A stretch of 64,000 nucleotides of DNA from Ascaphus truei (Eukaryota; Chordata; Amphibia; Anura; Ascaphidae): NCBI GenBank assembly GCA_036426205.1, contig CM071569.1, positions 3,383,644-3,447,643 on the forward strand, in the 5' to 3' direction. The position numbers were made by a program, and so were the translations under genes. This document shows positions 22,814-34,870 of the stretch, one piece after another (position 1 is the stretch's first letter; each line of letters begins with the position of its first letter). A model generated the notes under the pieces. It was not told the origin of the DNA, did no database searches, and saw only the letters and a program-made list of their open reading frames with translations.

Positions 22814-23544
22814 TGTAACACATATTCCCATTCCCCCAGGGAGATTTCTATGCTACATGGTGTGTTGTGGTGCATACCTGCTGTCTCACAGTAGATCTGA
22901 GTCTCCCGCATGGTGGTAGGGGATGTCAGAACAGGCTTCTGGAGTATAAACTGATTCGTACTCACGGTCACAGCACCTCCATCTCTTGCAGGCCCCAGGG
23001 ATGAAGGGAGCAATCCCTGCAGGAGAATATCTTTTCCCTTTCCCTGATAGATTGCAGTCTCAGGCAGGAAGGTATAGTAACACAGGAACACTTTATTGCA
23101 CACTGTAGACTTCACAGCATACACAGCAACAACCAGATATGCGGGCCTTCACCCTCAGGATGTTTCCCTGGACACTCACTGCAGGTACAGGGCCCCCACA
23201 GCTGTCATTGGTCTTCTCTTACTCCCTGGTGGAGTAAGAGGAATAGTCTCCCTCCACTCCCCTAAGGGAGGGAACACAGATTGGCAGAGCCCTGCACAAC
23301 TGTTATGGGTAGACCAGCCTCTCTCAAGGGTAGAGACAACTGAATAACTTTGACAGTGCAGCCCCTTAAGTACAGGAAAAGCAGGAACCAGGTCTGAGTC
23401 CCTGATTGGACACAATGGCTGGTTGCACCACCTCCCCTGTGACTCACTGAAGCTGCTGGAGGTGGGAAAACACAGGATTAGTCCTGGCAGGGCTTACTGC
23501 CAGGAGAAGGGCAGACTGGTAGCCAGAAACCAGCCCTGGCTACA
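22814..23544 (-). mobile_element. Solo LTR, family LTR-A, copy 1
   Basis: It starts TGTAACACATATTCCC and ends GCCCTGGCTACA. The four bases on each side are CTTG, an exact 4-bp target duplication. It shares the plus-strand order of blocks with the LTRs at 44877 and 48245 (ACCTG..CTCACAG..GATCTGAG..CTCCCG, AGCACCTCCATCT). TTTATT at 23092-23097 is AATAAA on the minus strand, agreeing with minus-strand orientation deduced from the two-LTR copy. Confidence 0.8.
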
Positions 23545-23752
23545 CTTGCATTGATTCGGACGTTAGTGCTAAAGAAATGCAAAGGAAGCATATTCATTAA
23601 AGGCTGTTCAGACTAACGTGAGGAAATAATACAACGCTAAAAAAGTCATGCCAAAACTTGATATCACACCCAGCCATGCCCTAATTAACCTAACTATATT
23701 TCAGCTACGATTAGACAGCATATTGCAAGACACATCATATAATGTTTGTAGA

Positions 23753-24686
23753 TGTAGCAGGGTATACCTCCTGGCCTCTGGGGGCACTTATGTAACTCAC
23801 CAGCATTTCTATGAAGTGAGTGTGGTGGCCATATTGGAAGTGGCATACTGGCAGAACGATATATCTGAACTATTACCCAGGAGACAGTGAGTTTTTGCTG
23901 AACGAGGAAGCACGCAGGCTGTCCTGGGAGCCAGTAAGGTCTCCTAGGTATAGGACAGTATTCCCTTTGGCCCCAGACAGGCCCCATCTACCCTAGCTTG
24001 TGTGTTGCTGGGTGGCCGGTAGCTAGGGACTTTCCTGTAGCAAGACTTCAGTGGCGACGCTGACATGGGAAGGACTGAAGACGAGATCTCCTTTTCTCTT
24101 CGTGGACCACGTGCACTGCGGCCAGGTGTGAGGAGTGGGGGGAGTGTAGTCGAAGGCCCTGCACCATGGGACAAAGCGTCTGTCTCCATAAAGGAGTCAG
24201 ACTAACGTTGCACGAGCTATAGTAAAGGTACCCAACAGTGCTTTAGCAAGGGAAAACGCTACCTCACACACTATCTTGGACATTGCGGGTAACCATTTGC
24301 CTGCACATATATCTGGGCTCTGGCCTAGAAGGGGGGGTCGGTGGTTATAACACCCTCCAGGCTGGATATAGAGGGATTGGGATTTGGGTGTTCTATTATT
24401 GTTGTTTATGTTATGTATGCTCCATGTAATGTACTCATGATTATGTTATATGGGTAAAGCTCATGTTGGTTTATACTATTGATTGTGAGTGATTATTCCG
24501 GGGTTCTAATTTCCTGTGAGGAGATATCCTGCCTCCGGCTGGATCCTCACAGGTAGAGGCGCTGCACCTTGCACCCCAAGCTCCCTACACACGGAGCTCA
24601 GACTCCATATCTACAAATCAGGTGGGCTTCTAGACTACTCCCTATTGTATACTGTATACTCCGATCCGCAGGATAGGGGTGTTACA
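23753..24686 (+). mobile_element. Solo LTR, family LTR-A, copy 2
   Basis: It starts TGTAGCAGGGTATACC and ends GATAGGGGTGTTACA, i.e. the family ends in plus orientation. Flanks are TAGA and TATA (3 of 4 match). Near the 3' end it has TCCTCACAGGTAGAGGCGCT, the counterpart of AGCGCCTCCACCTGTAAG in minus-oriented copies. It lies 208 bp from copy 1 and in the opposite orientation. Confidence 0.7.
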
Positions 24687-24804
24687 TATACATTATAACA
24701 ATGGAAACCTAATCTCTTTAGGGTTAAGTAAAGCATGTGTTCTCAGGTAATTACTTGCCATAGTAACTATAGCCATAAACACATGTGACTTTAAGTATGT
24801 ACTG

Positions 24805-24885
24805 AATGTATGTATGTATGTCTTTATTTATATAGCGCCATTAATGTACATAGCGCTTCACAGCAGTAATAAGTAATAAATATTA
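24805..24885 (-). mobile_element. L2-clade LINE 3' tail fragment
   Basis: TGTCTTTATTTATATAGCGC followed by CATTAATGTACATAGCGCTT and CAC is the reverse complement of the 3' end at 35800-35868 (GTGAAGCGCTATGTACACTA). The TGTATGTATGTATG at its left is the simple-repeat tail. It is a 5'-truncated copy of under 100 bp. Confidence 0.75.
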
Positions 24886-25062
24886 GACACTGATGTTGGG
24901 TGTTAGGCTCATTTGCCAGGTGTGTCTGCCTTGGCTTAGTATTGCATGTTTAAATCCCTTAGAAGCCCATGTGCAAGCTAGCCAGGACCATCTCATGTAA
25001 ATGATTCAATAATTGCTAAGAAGTTGTTAATATGTACATAAAATAATGCTCATTACTCCCCG

Positions 25063-25323
25063 TTGCATAAAAACTTTAGGACTACAGCATTATTTTACAA
25101 TAGCGCATACACTGCTGTGACATACAAGGACTTAACTTCCACATCACTCCCCCACTGGGAAGAAATAATGACCTCCCTAGTGCACCGATCCACCCTATAC
25201 ATAACCACAGCCCCAGAATACAATAAACACATCCCTATCTACTATGAGGAATCACAACCTTCTAAGACAAACAACTACAATATGACAGTGGATCAATGTA
25301 AAAAAAAAGTATTTCAAACATAA
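25063..25323 (+). other. Short open frame of protein-like composition, unassigned
   Basis: An 86-codon frame from ATG to TAA (a Tyr/Thr-rich product including the words LPHWEEIMTSLVHRSTLY and DQCKKKVFQT). Composition is more protein-like than other random frames here, but I recognise no domain and see no splice context. It may be a fragment of an old element or chance. Confidence 0.2.
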
Positions 25324-25579
25324 AATAAAGATAGCTGTGATATTTCTATCAAAAACAAGTGACCCTATCTGACCCCACTCGAGAACAGCCTAGTTAGCAT
25401 ACATTGTAATAGAAAAAAAAATTACTTATTCAATTTAAAATGAAGTCATCATCTATCTTTAAGGTATATGGCACACTGGCCATTATCCAATTATGTAATC
25501 CAATTATTTGCAATTTTGCAATTAGTTTAGTATAAAAGGAAGTTCTGATGCATCCATTTCTCCAAAGATGGATGGTGTA

Positions 25580-26230
25580 ATTTTGATGCAAAGAGGAAGA
25601 AGGAAAATGAAGGGTAGAGATACAGTAGTGTCAGAGTGGGAGAGGAGGAGGAAAGACAGAGAGAGAGACAGATTGATGAGGAGAGAGATGGTGAATGGAG
25701 AGTAGAGATAGGAGAGTGTTACTATCACGGGACTCCAGGAGCAATATAGGACATCAATGGCTGGAACAGCAGGGAAGGCAAGGATTGTTGAGGTCACAGG
25801 CAGGGTTCGGTGGCAGGCGGTAGGAAGGATTGTCAGGGTCCAGGCAGGGGTAGGAAGCAGGAAGACAGGAACAGGGCAGGGGAGCAGGAACAGGGACCAG
25901 GGAGCAGGAAACAGATGAGGGAGCAGGAACTGGGCATGGGAGCAGGACTGGACAGCAGGACAAAGATGGGGACAAGATAGTTCATAAGCAAGGGCATTTA
26001 ATAATGTTACCAGGACTCAAACATTAACAAAACGGAAACAAATCAGGCAGGGCAGAAGCAGAAGGAGTCTGGACACAAACAAAGCAAAGGCAAGGAGGTG
26101 CGGGAAACAGGAAACTATAAAGCAGGCAGAGACAGAAGACAGGAGCACCCAAGAGGAGAAAAACAAAGGAAACCCCAGAGAAGGCAGAAACAGCAGCACT
26201 CCCGGTGGACAGACAAGGAACAGAAAGGGA
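25580..26230. repeat. Purine-rich degenerate repeat
   Basis: The plus strand is strongly A/G-biased, with GGAGCAGGAACAGGG, GGGAGCAGGAA and GGCAGGG words recurring at about 15-30 bp between 25790 and 25980. Such tracts flank some LTR retroelements, but no PBS, PPT or LTR was identified here. Confidence 0.5.
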
Positions 26231-28150
26231 GAACTCCTAAACTGTATCAGCTTATCCTTGGCACGTCCACGAATGAAAATATTTGGCTCATTTGGCTCAT
26301 GTGGGTGTTTAGGCCTTGTGGGAGCGTTGCGGGAGGGTTGTGGGGGGAGTTAACCCCTTCATTACCGTAGCGGTTAACGCCTCCCTCTACCCACCTGGTA
26401 GGCATAAAGACCCATTATGGGCCAAATACCACCTTAACCCACCCCCGCTACCCACAATAGACATTAAAACACAATACACCCATTGATTGCCAGTATGGTT
26501 ACCTATATCCTCAATGGGAGCAAAGATAACACCAATAGCAATAAATGGGCACCCTACTACCCACCCTATCAAACCCCAACAAACTACCCTCCCCCCCCCA
26601 ACACATACAGTACAGTAAAGGGAAAATAGCTATTATCCAGATCTGGATAATAGCTCATTTGCCCATTAAAAAATAAAACATTATCTATCCAGCATAAAGT
26701 AAATAAAAGATCTACTTATCCTTGCCAGGATGAAGGCCGTCCTCATTACCACCTCCTGTGGGCAGCAACAGTACAATCAAAAAACAAAGTAATGGCCACT
26801 CCCCCTTAATCACCTTAGAGTTTAGTAGATAAATACATTGGCAGTCAATAAGCAACCTAAAAAAAGTCCTTGATCAAATCTTGATTGAAGAGACGTCTCC
26901 CCGTTGAGTTCTTAATTCTTTTCCTCTTTCTTCATTCTTTTCTTCTCTTCAGTCTTCTTTACTAATCCAATAGGGCAGATGTTGTCCCATCGGATTCTTA
27001 AGCTCAAATGAGACGGGACAGGCCTTATATAAGGTCTGTGGCGTCACATTTGAGTATCAAATGGTATACCCCAAATCCGATTGGCTGGTGTACCATGTCA
27101 CAGGGTTTTTTTCTTTTTTTAAATGATGTGACATTATCTTAAAGGGAGGGAAGCCAGCCATCAGGACGGCTATGCTTCTCTCCCCTTAAAATTATGTTAC
27201 CAGAAAAAAATGGCTGCCATCACATGATCATCCAACCAATCGGATTGGGAGATATACCATGTGAGGCATCTCATGGTACACCCCCAATCTGATTGGTTGT
27301 AGTATCATATGATGGCAGCCATTTTTTTTAAAGGATGTAACGTCCCTCCCTTTAATATAATTTCACATCGTTAAAAAAAATGGAAGCTGTCACATGGTAC
27401 TACAACCAATCAGATTGGGGATGTATATCTCCCAATTTGATTGGTTGGATTACCATGTGATGGCAGCTATTTTATTTTCTGGTGATGGTATTACAAAGTG
27501 AGAGAAGCATAGCCTTCCTGATTGGCTGGCTTCCTTCCCATTAAGATGACATCACATCCTTTAAAAAAACAACGCTGTTACATATTACACCAGCCAATCG
27601 AATCGGGGGTGTACCATTTGACACTCAATTATGATGTCACAGGCCTAATATAAGGTCTTTCCAGTCTCATTTGAGCTTAATAGAAGCCAATGGGACAACA
27701 TCCGCCCCACTAGAATACAAGTAAAGAAGATAGAAGGAAAGAAAAGAAGGAAGAAAAGAATTAAGAACTCACCGGGGAGACGTCTCTTCAATCAAGATTT
27801 GATCATGAACTTCTTTGCATCGGCTGTTGAAGATCACTGTGTCGAGGGTCAAGAGTTGGTGCTCACGTAGGACGGGGGTGAAGACATCACTGGTAAAAAA
27901 AAAACATTGATTGCATTTGCTTTAATTATGTATTTTTTTTAGGTTGCTCATTGACTGCCAATGTGTTTATCTATGCCCCTTTCAGGATATAAGACAAGCA
28001 ATGCATTTTTTTGGCAAATGCTTATTTTTATTTAATTGTTATGTTTTGTGTTTTTGGTTCTTGTTTTTATTTAATTGTTTTGTGTTTTGGGGTTTGTTTT
28101 TATTTACTTGTTATGTATTGTATTTTGAGATTTTTTTTATTTTAGGTTGA

Positions 28151-28534
28151 TGTAATAGAGCAGCCTTGTAGATGTGGTCAGGAAGGATCTCACACACAAC
28201 TTTCTTGTAACGAAAGTTCTTTATTCCCCGTATCAGGGGTTGCAGCAATTCGGTAACAAAACAAAACAGTCTTTAACTTAAATAGCATACGTCTGCAAAA
28301 CATCCGGACAGTACCTAATCGCTGGTATCCAAAAGGCAGTTTAGGCTCTCCTCATGACAGGCTCTCTGCAGAATGTTCCCTCACAGGTTGAGAGCAAAAT
28401 GAGAGAGAGTGTTGGAAGTTTGCTGTCTGCTTTTAAAACCTCCCCTTTCCAAACAGCTTGCAAACCTACAAGCCAGGGTGTGGTTTTTCCTGGTCAGCTC
28501 AGATGAGAGTTTTAACCCTATACACTCCCTCACA
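28151..28534 (-). mobile_element. Solo LTR of another family (LTR-C)
   Basis: 384 bp, starting TGTAATAGAGCAGCC and ending ACTCCCTCACA, flanked by an exact 5-bp duplication GTTGA (28146-28150 and 28535-28539). TTTATT near the left (about 28219) is AATAAA on the minus strand, so the LTR probably reads leftwards. The flanks are R1 sequence that is continuous in other copies (AGGTTG..CCATTGACTGCC). Confidence 0.8.
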
Positions 28535-29799
28535 GTTGACCATTCATTGTCAGTGTGGCAATCCATGCCCATGTATTGTGGACATGGTTTACCACAGTCA
28601 CAATCAATGGTTTTATTGTGAAATGCTTGTTTTATTTTGTGCCTGTTTGTTTGTTTTTTTAGCTTGCCCATTCATTGCCATAGTGGTAAACCATGCCCAT
28701 TTTATATTAATGCCATGGTTTAACACTGTGCCAATCAATAGGTATTGGGATGGAGGTAGTGGTAGTTGCCCCAGGGAGGGTGGTTAGGTGTCCTGGGTAG
28801 GTAGCAAGGGAAGGGGGTTAACCCCTTAATTACTATAGCGGTTACTAACCGCTAAGGTGATTAATGGTTTAGTGGCCATTAGTTTATTTTTTATTGTTAT
28901 GTTGCTACCACGGAGGACATGGATGCGGAGGATGCTGATGAGGATGGCCTTCATCCTGGCAGGGGTAAGTAGAACTTGTATTTACTTTATGCTGACTGGA
29001 TAATGTTTTATTTTTAGTGGGCAAATGAGCCATTATCCAAACCTGTAAATAGTTATTTGTTTGCCCATTATTGTACTTATGTGTTGGGGTGGGGGGTTGT
29101 TGGGGCAAAAGGAGGCGGGTAGTAGGGTTGTTGTATTTTAATGTATGTTGGGGGTAGAGGGAATGGGTGAAGGGGGTAGTTGCTCCAAGGGTGGGTGGTA
29201 AGGGTGGTTAGGCCTCTCAGGTGCGTAGCGGGAGTGGTTAACCCCTTCATTACCATAGCAGTTACCATCACTATGGTACTGAAGTTGTTAACTCCTCCCA
29301 CAACCTTTCAGCAGGCCTAACCACCACCCTGGTTCAACTACCCCTTCACCTACTCCCTGTACTCCCAACAAACCAGGTACTCTGGTTTAACCCATTCATT
29401 GCCATAGCGGCTAGCACCTATGGTAATGAAGCAGTATTTATTTATATTTTAATAAAAGTGTACTGTAGCAGGGGGTCTCCTGATCTGAACAGCATTAATT
29501 TCAGCCCCAGGGACTCCCAGCATCTAGAGTTACAGTCCCTGTATAGGGTGCCGGTATCCCCCTGCAATGTTTAGATCTCCTGCGTCCCGTGACCGGGACA
29601 TTTATATGCATAGGAGACACCGGCACCCCATACCGGGGCCTGTATCTCAGGAAGCAGGGGGAGAACTGTGAAAGAGGCTGAGATACCATCGCTGCAGCCC
29701 CGTACAGACTTGGCATTTTTCTACCTCACAGTTTGAGACTTGTGGAAATGGTTTCTAATTCCTTCTGAATACCGTGATAACACAAATGTGAAACCGTTC

Positions 29800-29845
29800 G
29801 ATGGGGTCATGCCAAACCGTTCGATGGGGTCATGCCACACCATTT
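29800..29845. repeat. 23-bp tandem repeat, two units
   Basis: Two units of the GATGGGGTCATGCCAAACC repeat described at 5914-6051, preceded by the same TTCTGAATACCGTGATAACA flank. Confidence 0.9.
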
Positions 29846-29936
29846 GAGATAGCAGCACTTTTATCAAAGCTACTAGAACAAATCCCTTAGAGTCAAGACA
29901 GTGTTACCAGTGATGTGATGACCACATACACTACCG

Positions 29937-30283
29937 ACACACTTTATTAAAGTGTGGCCGGTTCCGCAAGCTGGGAGATTTCCCGGCTTGCTAGTGGCCG
30001 CCCCTCGGCGTGCCGCGCGTCATAGACGTGCGGTCACGCGTCTTCGGGAGCCAGCGCCCCCTGCACGCGCGTCCAGGGCTCCCCGAGGGAGCCCTGGTGT
30101 CCCGCGATGTGCGGGACGGCGGCAGGGGGTTCCGGGGGACCCGGCAGCGGTAGGGAGAGCGCCCCGATCGGAGGGCGCTCTTCCGCTGCTTCGGCGCACG
30201 CCCGTCACACTCGGGCGCGCGCCAGGCTACTGCTGCGGCCAAGAACGGGCAAATGCTCGAATAAACTTGGCCGCAGCAGTAGA
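29937..30283. repeat. GC-rich cluster of consecutive hairpins
   Basis: A CpG-dense segment in which short inverted repeats follow one another: CACACTTT/AAAGTGTG (about 29938-29956), AAGCTGGGA/TTCCCGGCTT, AGGGCTCC/GGGAGCCCT, GTCCCGC/GCGGGAC, GAGCGCCC/GGGCGCTC, and a perfect 17-bp pair CTACTGCTGCGGCCAAG / CTTGGCCGCAGCAGTAG at about 30229-30245 and 30267-30283. Overlapping frames on both strands are a by-product of high GC. No gene recognised. Confidence 0.75.
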
Positions 30284-30290
30284 TCCCGGA

Positions 30291-31039
30291 ACCCCAGGGA
30301 GGTCTTACAAACGCTGAATAATTTGAGCAGATTCCCTACATGGATAGGGCGACTCACACTCAGATGAACCTTTCATATAGTCAACAAAGTTAGCATCCAT
30401 AAAATCTATATAAGTGACTTTTAGATCGACTGGAAGTCGAGATTTGGTTCCATTGATATTTCTGTAGCACTGACACGGGACCTTGTGTCTTGTTTCTTTT
30501 GTCTTGTTATACGCACATTTACACTATTTAAGTTACCACTAATACTGTTTGTACTACTGATTTTAATGTGTTTATGCGCTACTTTACGTAATGCGACAAT
30601 GCATTAATCCTTCTCCATATACTAAGGATTTTAGGAACAGCAGTTATTTGGGCATATAATTTGCTTTGTGAATATACGTTAAACTCAGGCAATATTTCCT
30701 ATTTTAGGCAACCTTATGTTAGTTGTCCTGATATAACAGAGCTTTGTCTATCTGGTCCTCTGAGAGCTGCATTGAAGATCAGCCCTAGACAAGAGCAAAC
30801 ATTACATGACATCTATTATGTCATATGGGCAGTATGCTGACCTTTGAGATACTTACTGAACAGAATTAGGGAACCAGAAGGTTACATACGTGCTCTCATG
30901 TCTCACCCATGTAACTTAAACTTGAAGTCAAAGAAAATGACAATTACAACATTTCAGACTTCAAGTCTCACAAATTATTTCACAAATCAAGGATTGCGGT
31001 GTCACCTGTCAAATGAGATAATAAAGATATATAAAAATA
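30291..31039. other. Apparently single-copy DNA
   Basis: No gene or repeat recognised. It ends in an ATT-rich tract (31048-31072) that is probably the tail of the LINE to the right. Confidence 0.45.
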
Positions 31040-33330
31040 CTTTATTATTATTAATTATTATTATTATCGTTTCTGTGTAAAGTGCCAATAGAATCCACCG
31101 ATCAATACAGTGGGGGGGGTACAGATTGGCATCAATTGCAAACACAGAAAACATTCAAATAAGGACAAACGCGCAAACAATTACAAAAGGTAATGAGGTG
31201 AGGGCCCTGCTCCTGAGAGCTTGGAGGGAAAAAAGGGGCAATGTTGAACCTAAAGTGGCTGCTCATGGGATGGAGTATGCCTCAGGATTGAGTATGGTCC
31301 CATTAAGACTTAGGGTGTGGATGTTAGCGTGTGTTAGATAGGGTGGAGTTTGGTCCAGCCACACAGCTGGTAAAAAGAAAGGATAGGGGGTGAATGTTAG
31401 GGGAATGCCAGATAGGCATCACTTAATGAGGACTTGAATGTGAGGAATGAAGGAGAAGGCCAAGTCAAAGTTGACTCATAGGCAGCGGGTTTGGTGTGTT
31501 GATAAGTTGTGGTATTATTAACAGTGAGGGAGAGTTTAGGTGTAGAGGTGACAATGGAAGGGGGAAACATGATTAATTCAGTTTTTGACATGTTAAGCTT
31601 CAGGTAACTGTGAGACATCCAGGAAGAGATTGTGGTGAGAGAGAGGTCTGGGAGGAGAGGTAGATTTGGGTGTCATCAGCATAGAGATGATACTGGAATA
31701 CAAAGGATTGTATTAGTTCACCATGAGGAGAGGTATAGAGTGAAAAGAGCAGAGGGCCAAGGACAGAGCTTTGCGGGATCCCGACAGAAAGGGGATACAC
31801 CAGAGAAGAAAACACTAAGAGAGCAGTTGGATAGGTAGGACTAGGATCAAGAGAGGGCTGTGTCACAGGGGCCAATGGAGTGCAGCGTGTGTAGGAGAAG
31901 CGGGTGATCAACAGTGTCAAGGCAGAAGAGAGATCCAAGATTATAAGTAAGGAGAAATTACCCTTAGCTATGAGTAGATCGTTGGTCATTTATGTTATTT
32001 CTGTCTCAGTGGTATGTAGAAGGCAGAAATCAAATTGCAAACAGTCATAAAAGGAGTTGGAGGACTGAAAGTGAGTCAAGTGTTTGTATATCAGTAGCTT
32101 AGAGGCAAAGGGGAGAAAAGAGATAGGGCGGTAGTAGACAGAGGGGCTTGATCAAGAGAGGACTTCTTTAGAATGGGAATGATGAGTGCATGTTTAAAGA
32201 AAGATGAAAATGTGCTAGAGATATGAGAGAGGTTTAAAAGAGGTGAGATGGAGGGGGGGAGCTTAGCGTGACAGAGAGGGATTGGAGGAGATGTGAGGGA
32301 ATATGACCAAGGGGGGAGGTTGTAGGGTGAGATGATGAGAGGAGCACAAAGACTTCCTCTTCAGTCATAGTGGAAAATGAGCTGAGGGTGGATTTAGATA
32401 CAAAGGTACATAGGTGTTGTATGTGGAGCATGACGTGAAGAGATGTCATGTCTGATGAATTCAATTGTATCTGGAAGGTAGGTAGCAAGGTCATGGGCCA
32501 TTAAGGTAGAAGGTGCAGTTGGGCAGAGAAGGGAGTTAAAGGTGACACATAGGTGTCAAGGGTAAGAAGAAAAGTAGTTTCCTTGGCAATGGAAAGGGCA
32601 GTGTTATAGGAGGAAAGTAGGAATTTAAAGTGGAAGTAATCGGTTTTGGAGCGTGATTTCCTCTAGTAACTTTTAGCAGTGTATGGGCACTTTTGGAGGT
32701 AGCAGGTAGAACTTGTGTGCCATGGTTGTGACTTAAGTTGTTGGGGGCGACGTGTGGTGGCACGAGCTTTCTTGTCTATACTGTTGTATAGAGAAGTTGC
32801 CCGGTCTGGGCAGGAAAAGTTACAGACGGGAAAGAGGAGCGGTTGTAAAGATGTTGAAAATGGGAGGGTGTCTAAAGCATGTAGGTTTCTGTATGTGCAG
32901 GTGAAAGTAGGTGTTCGGGAGGGTTCAGAGGGTAGAGAGAGGCTAAAAGTTAGGAGGTGGTGATCAGAGAGAGGGAAGGGCATGTTAGTTAATTTACACT
33001 GAGCAAAAATGGGAGAAAAACAGATCAAGGAAGTGTCCACTGCAGTGAGTAAGTGAGGTGGTCCACTGGGAGAGACCAAAGGAGCAGGTTAAGGAGAGAA
33101 ATTGGAAGGCTGAATGAGCATTGGGATTGTCAATAGGTATGTTAAAGTGTCCAACAATGATAGTAGATGTGTAGGGAGGAAATGAAGAAGCCAGGAGGCA
33201 AAGTTATCAAGAAACAGAGAGGTCAGTCCAGGGGGGCGATAGATGACAGCAACACAAGCAACAAGGAGGGAGAAAAGAGATGCACAGTGTAAACTTCAAA
33301 GCATGAGGAAGAGAGCGAGAGAAAGGTGGG
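31040..33330 (-). pseudogene. L2-clade LINE, 5'-truncated and broken
   Basis: Reading leftwards, the endonuclease end appears first: a VAVIYRPPG motif near 33235-33260, GHFNIPIDNPNAH near 33130, then SDHHLLTFSLSLP near 32960-33000. The linker follows (EEEVFVLLSSS..TTSPLGHIPSHLL, about 32300-32370). The reverse transcriptase comes last, with GIPQSSVLGPLLF and the catalytic YADD at 31683-31672. Frames change repeatedly and stops interrupt, so the copy is dead. The 3' untranslated region, with GATAGGGTGGAGTTTGGTCC (plus strand), is shared with the copy at 39040-39800. These LINEs retrotranspose by target-primed reverse transcription; here only the endonuclease C-terminal half and part of the RT remain. 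Confidence 0.85.
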
Positions 33331-33632
33331 TATGATGTAAAATGTTCTTTTTTTGTGTGAATCTATTAGTGCGAGGTACATTTTTTTAGCATTCTAAGCT
33401 ACAGTTGAGGGGAGGAGAAACCTGTCTTAATGTGTATTAAAAAGCTTTCACCTCTTGACCAGTAGTAGTAGCAATCAGTTCAGGAATGTATGTTGCCCCT
33501 TTTAAATCTTCAAAGCTCATCCTCACTGATCACAATTACTCTTCTTTGGGAATATGAAAACAGGCTACAAACCAGACACAGCAGAATAAAAAAACCTCTT
33601 CAACAAAATCCCAAAAAAGTTTACTTTACTAT
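33331..33632. other. Unassigned DNA
   Basis: About 300 bp with no gene or repeat that I recognise, between the LINE and an LTR. Confidence 0.5.
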
Positions 33633-34870
33633 TGTAGCACTGTTTCCCTATGGGAGATGAGATGGCTACTACGTGTGTGTGGTGCTTTACCTGTGGCTCA
33701 CAGGAGACCTGAACCTCCGCTGCTGGGAGCCTGGGGTGTACCTGGTCCGTCTGGTGACAGCGCCTCCATCTGTGTGGGATCCTAACTATGTTGGATAACC
33801 CTTTCACAGGACCCAATACAAGAATACACACAATGGTATAAATAACAGTTTACTACATGCAGATAATAATAGGAGTAACAAGGTAACACCCACACCAAAT
33901 AGGCCATGCACGGCCGTAACCCCACAGTGCCCTCCAACACAATGTCCACACCCTGATGGGATATCCCCCCCAAAGTACTGAGGTGCCCCATGGCACCCAA
34001 CCACCCTGGTGTCCACAAGAGTCAACCCACCCAATGTGTCCGATAGCGCTGCCCACAACTAAAGTGTGATCTGTTGATGCACTTGGAGATGTGGGGATAC
34101 CTACCGGGTGCTCCAGCCGGTAGCTCCGACTGAAGACAAGGGGACTTCCGGTCCCACGCCATCAGCGATGAGTCCGCCTCCATGTGGGGTGGTATCCAGC
34201 TGGATGGTCCCACCTTAACAGTCTTTTTATTCGTTGCTGGTCTGGTCCCAGACCTCAGGCCGCATCTGCTGCGCGGCGTCCCTTACTATGTCCCTGACAC
34301 TAAGGAGTTAATGGGGCAGTGTTCCTATCTAAGTGCCTGTCCCTGTAGCAACCACAAACTATACAGGGGAATTGGGGCCTATGGGGGTCTCTTGGCTAGT
34401 GCAGGGGCCACTGATACCCTGCACCTACACCCACACTCTTCCGCATCCCAGCTCCCCAAGCGCGCCAAATTTATCTCTATGGTTGCAGGGGACTCCGGCC
34501 ACGCGATTGGCTGCTGTGGAGCACCTGATCTAACAGCCCCAGGGGCTGCTGGGGACTGTAGTTCCATTGTGGTGCTTTGCCTAACATGATCGCCGCTCCT
34601 ATACCCCTACTGCGCATGCGTGCGCCTCTGTGTGTAATGGCCCAAGGGACCTATCCACGCATGCGCAATGTTGACTGCGCATGCGTGCGCAAGAAAGATG
34701 GCAGCACCCTGGGCACTCACTCCACCGCAGAGCTCCAGCGATACGCTCGCCTTCGTAACGACCCCACACACCACTGCAGCCCTCCCTGCAATCTCCTAAG
34801 CCTCTGCTGCAGGTCGCAGCTGCAGCGGGAGGTAAGGGACGGACAGGGACCCAGGGGGGACCCGGCCACA
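33633..34870 (-). mobile_element. Solo LTR, family LTR-A, copy 3
   Basis: It starts TGTAGCACTGTTTCCC and ends GACCCGGCCACA, flanked on both sides by CTAT (exact 4-bp duplication). Internal landmarks are CCTGAACCTCCGCTGCTGGG, AGCGCCTCCATC, GGGGACTGTAGTTCC (34551-34565) and three NRF1-like GCGCATGCG/ACGCATGCGC cores between about 34611 and 34690. Frames of 60-135 codons on both strands are not conserved between copies. Confidence 0.82.

Larger units (their letters stand above)
26320..29880. repeat. R1 foldback repeat, copy 2 (very long palindrome)
   Basis: The core 26871-27805 is a near-palindrome of about 935 bp centred near 27338: TGATCAAATCTTGATTGAAG at the left is answered by CTTCAATCAAGATTTGATCA at the right. 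The inverted symmetry continues outward: left TAAGTAGATCTTTTATTTACTTTATGCTGG (reverse strand of 26695-26725) matches right 28966-28995, and the GTTAACCCCTTCATTACC blocks at about 26348 and 29237 also face each other. A solo LTR (28151-28534) interrupts the right arm. The outer right end carries two 23-bp units. No coding region. Confidence 0.85.

Noticed and set aside
29952..30367. GC-rich 121-codon frame resembling a gene start in a CpG island
   Set aside because: Overlapping frames on both strands, no domain, no splice context, and the DNA is a chain of hairpins.
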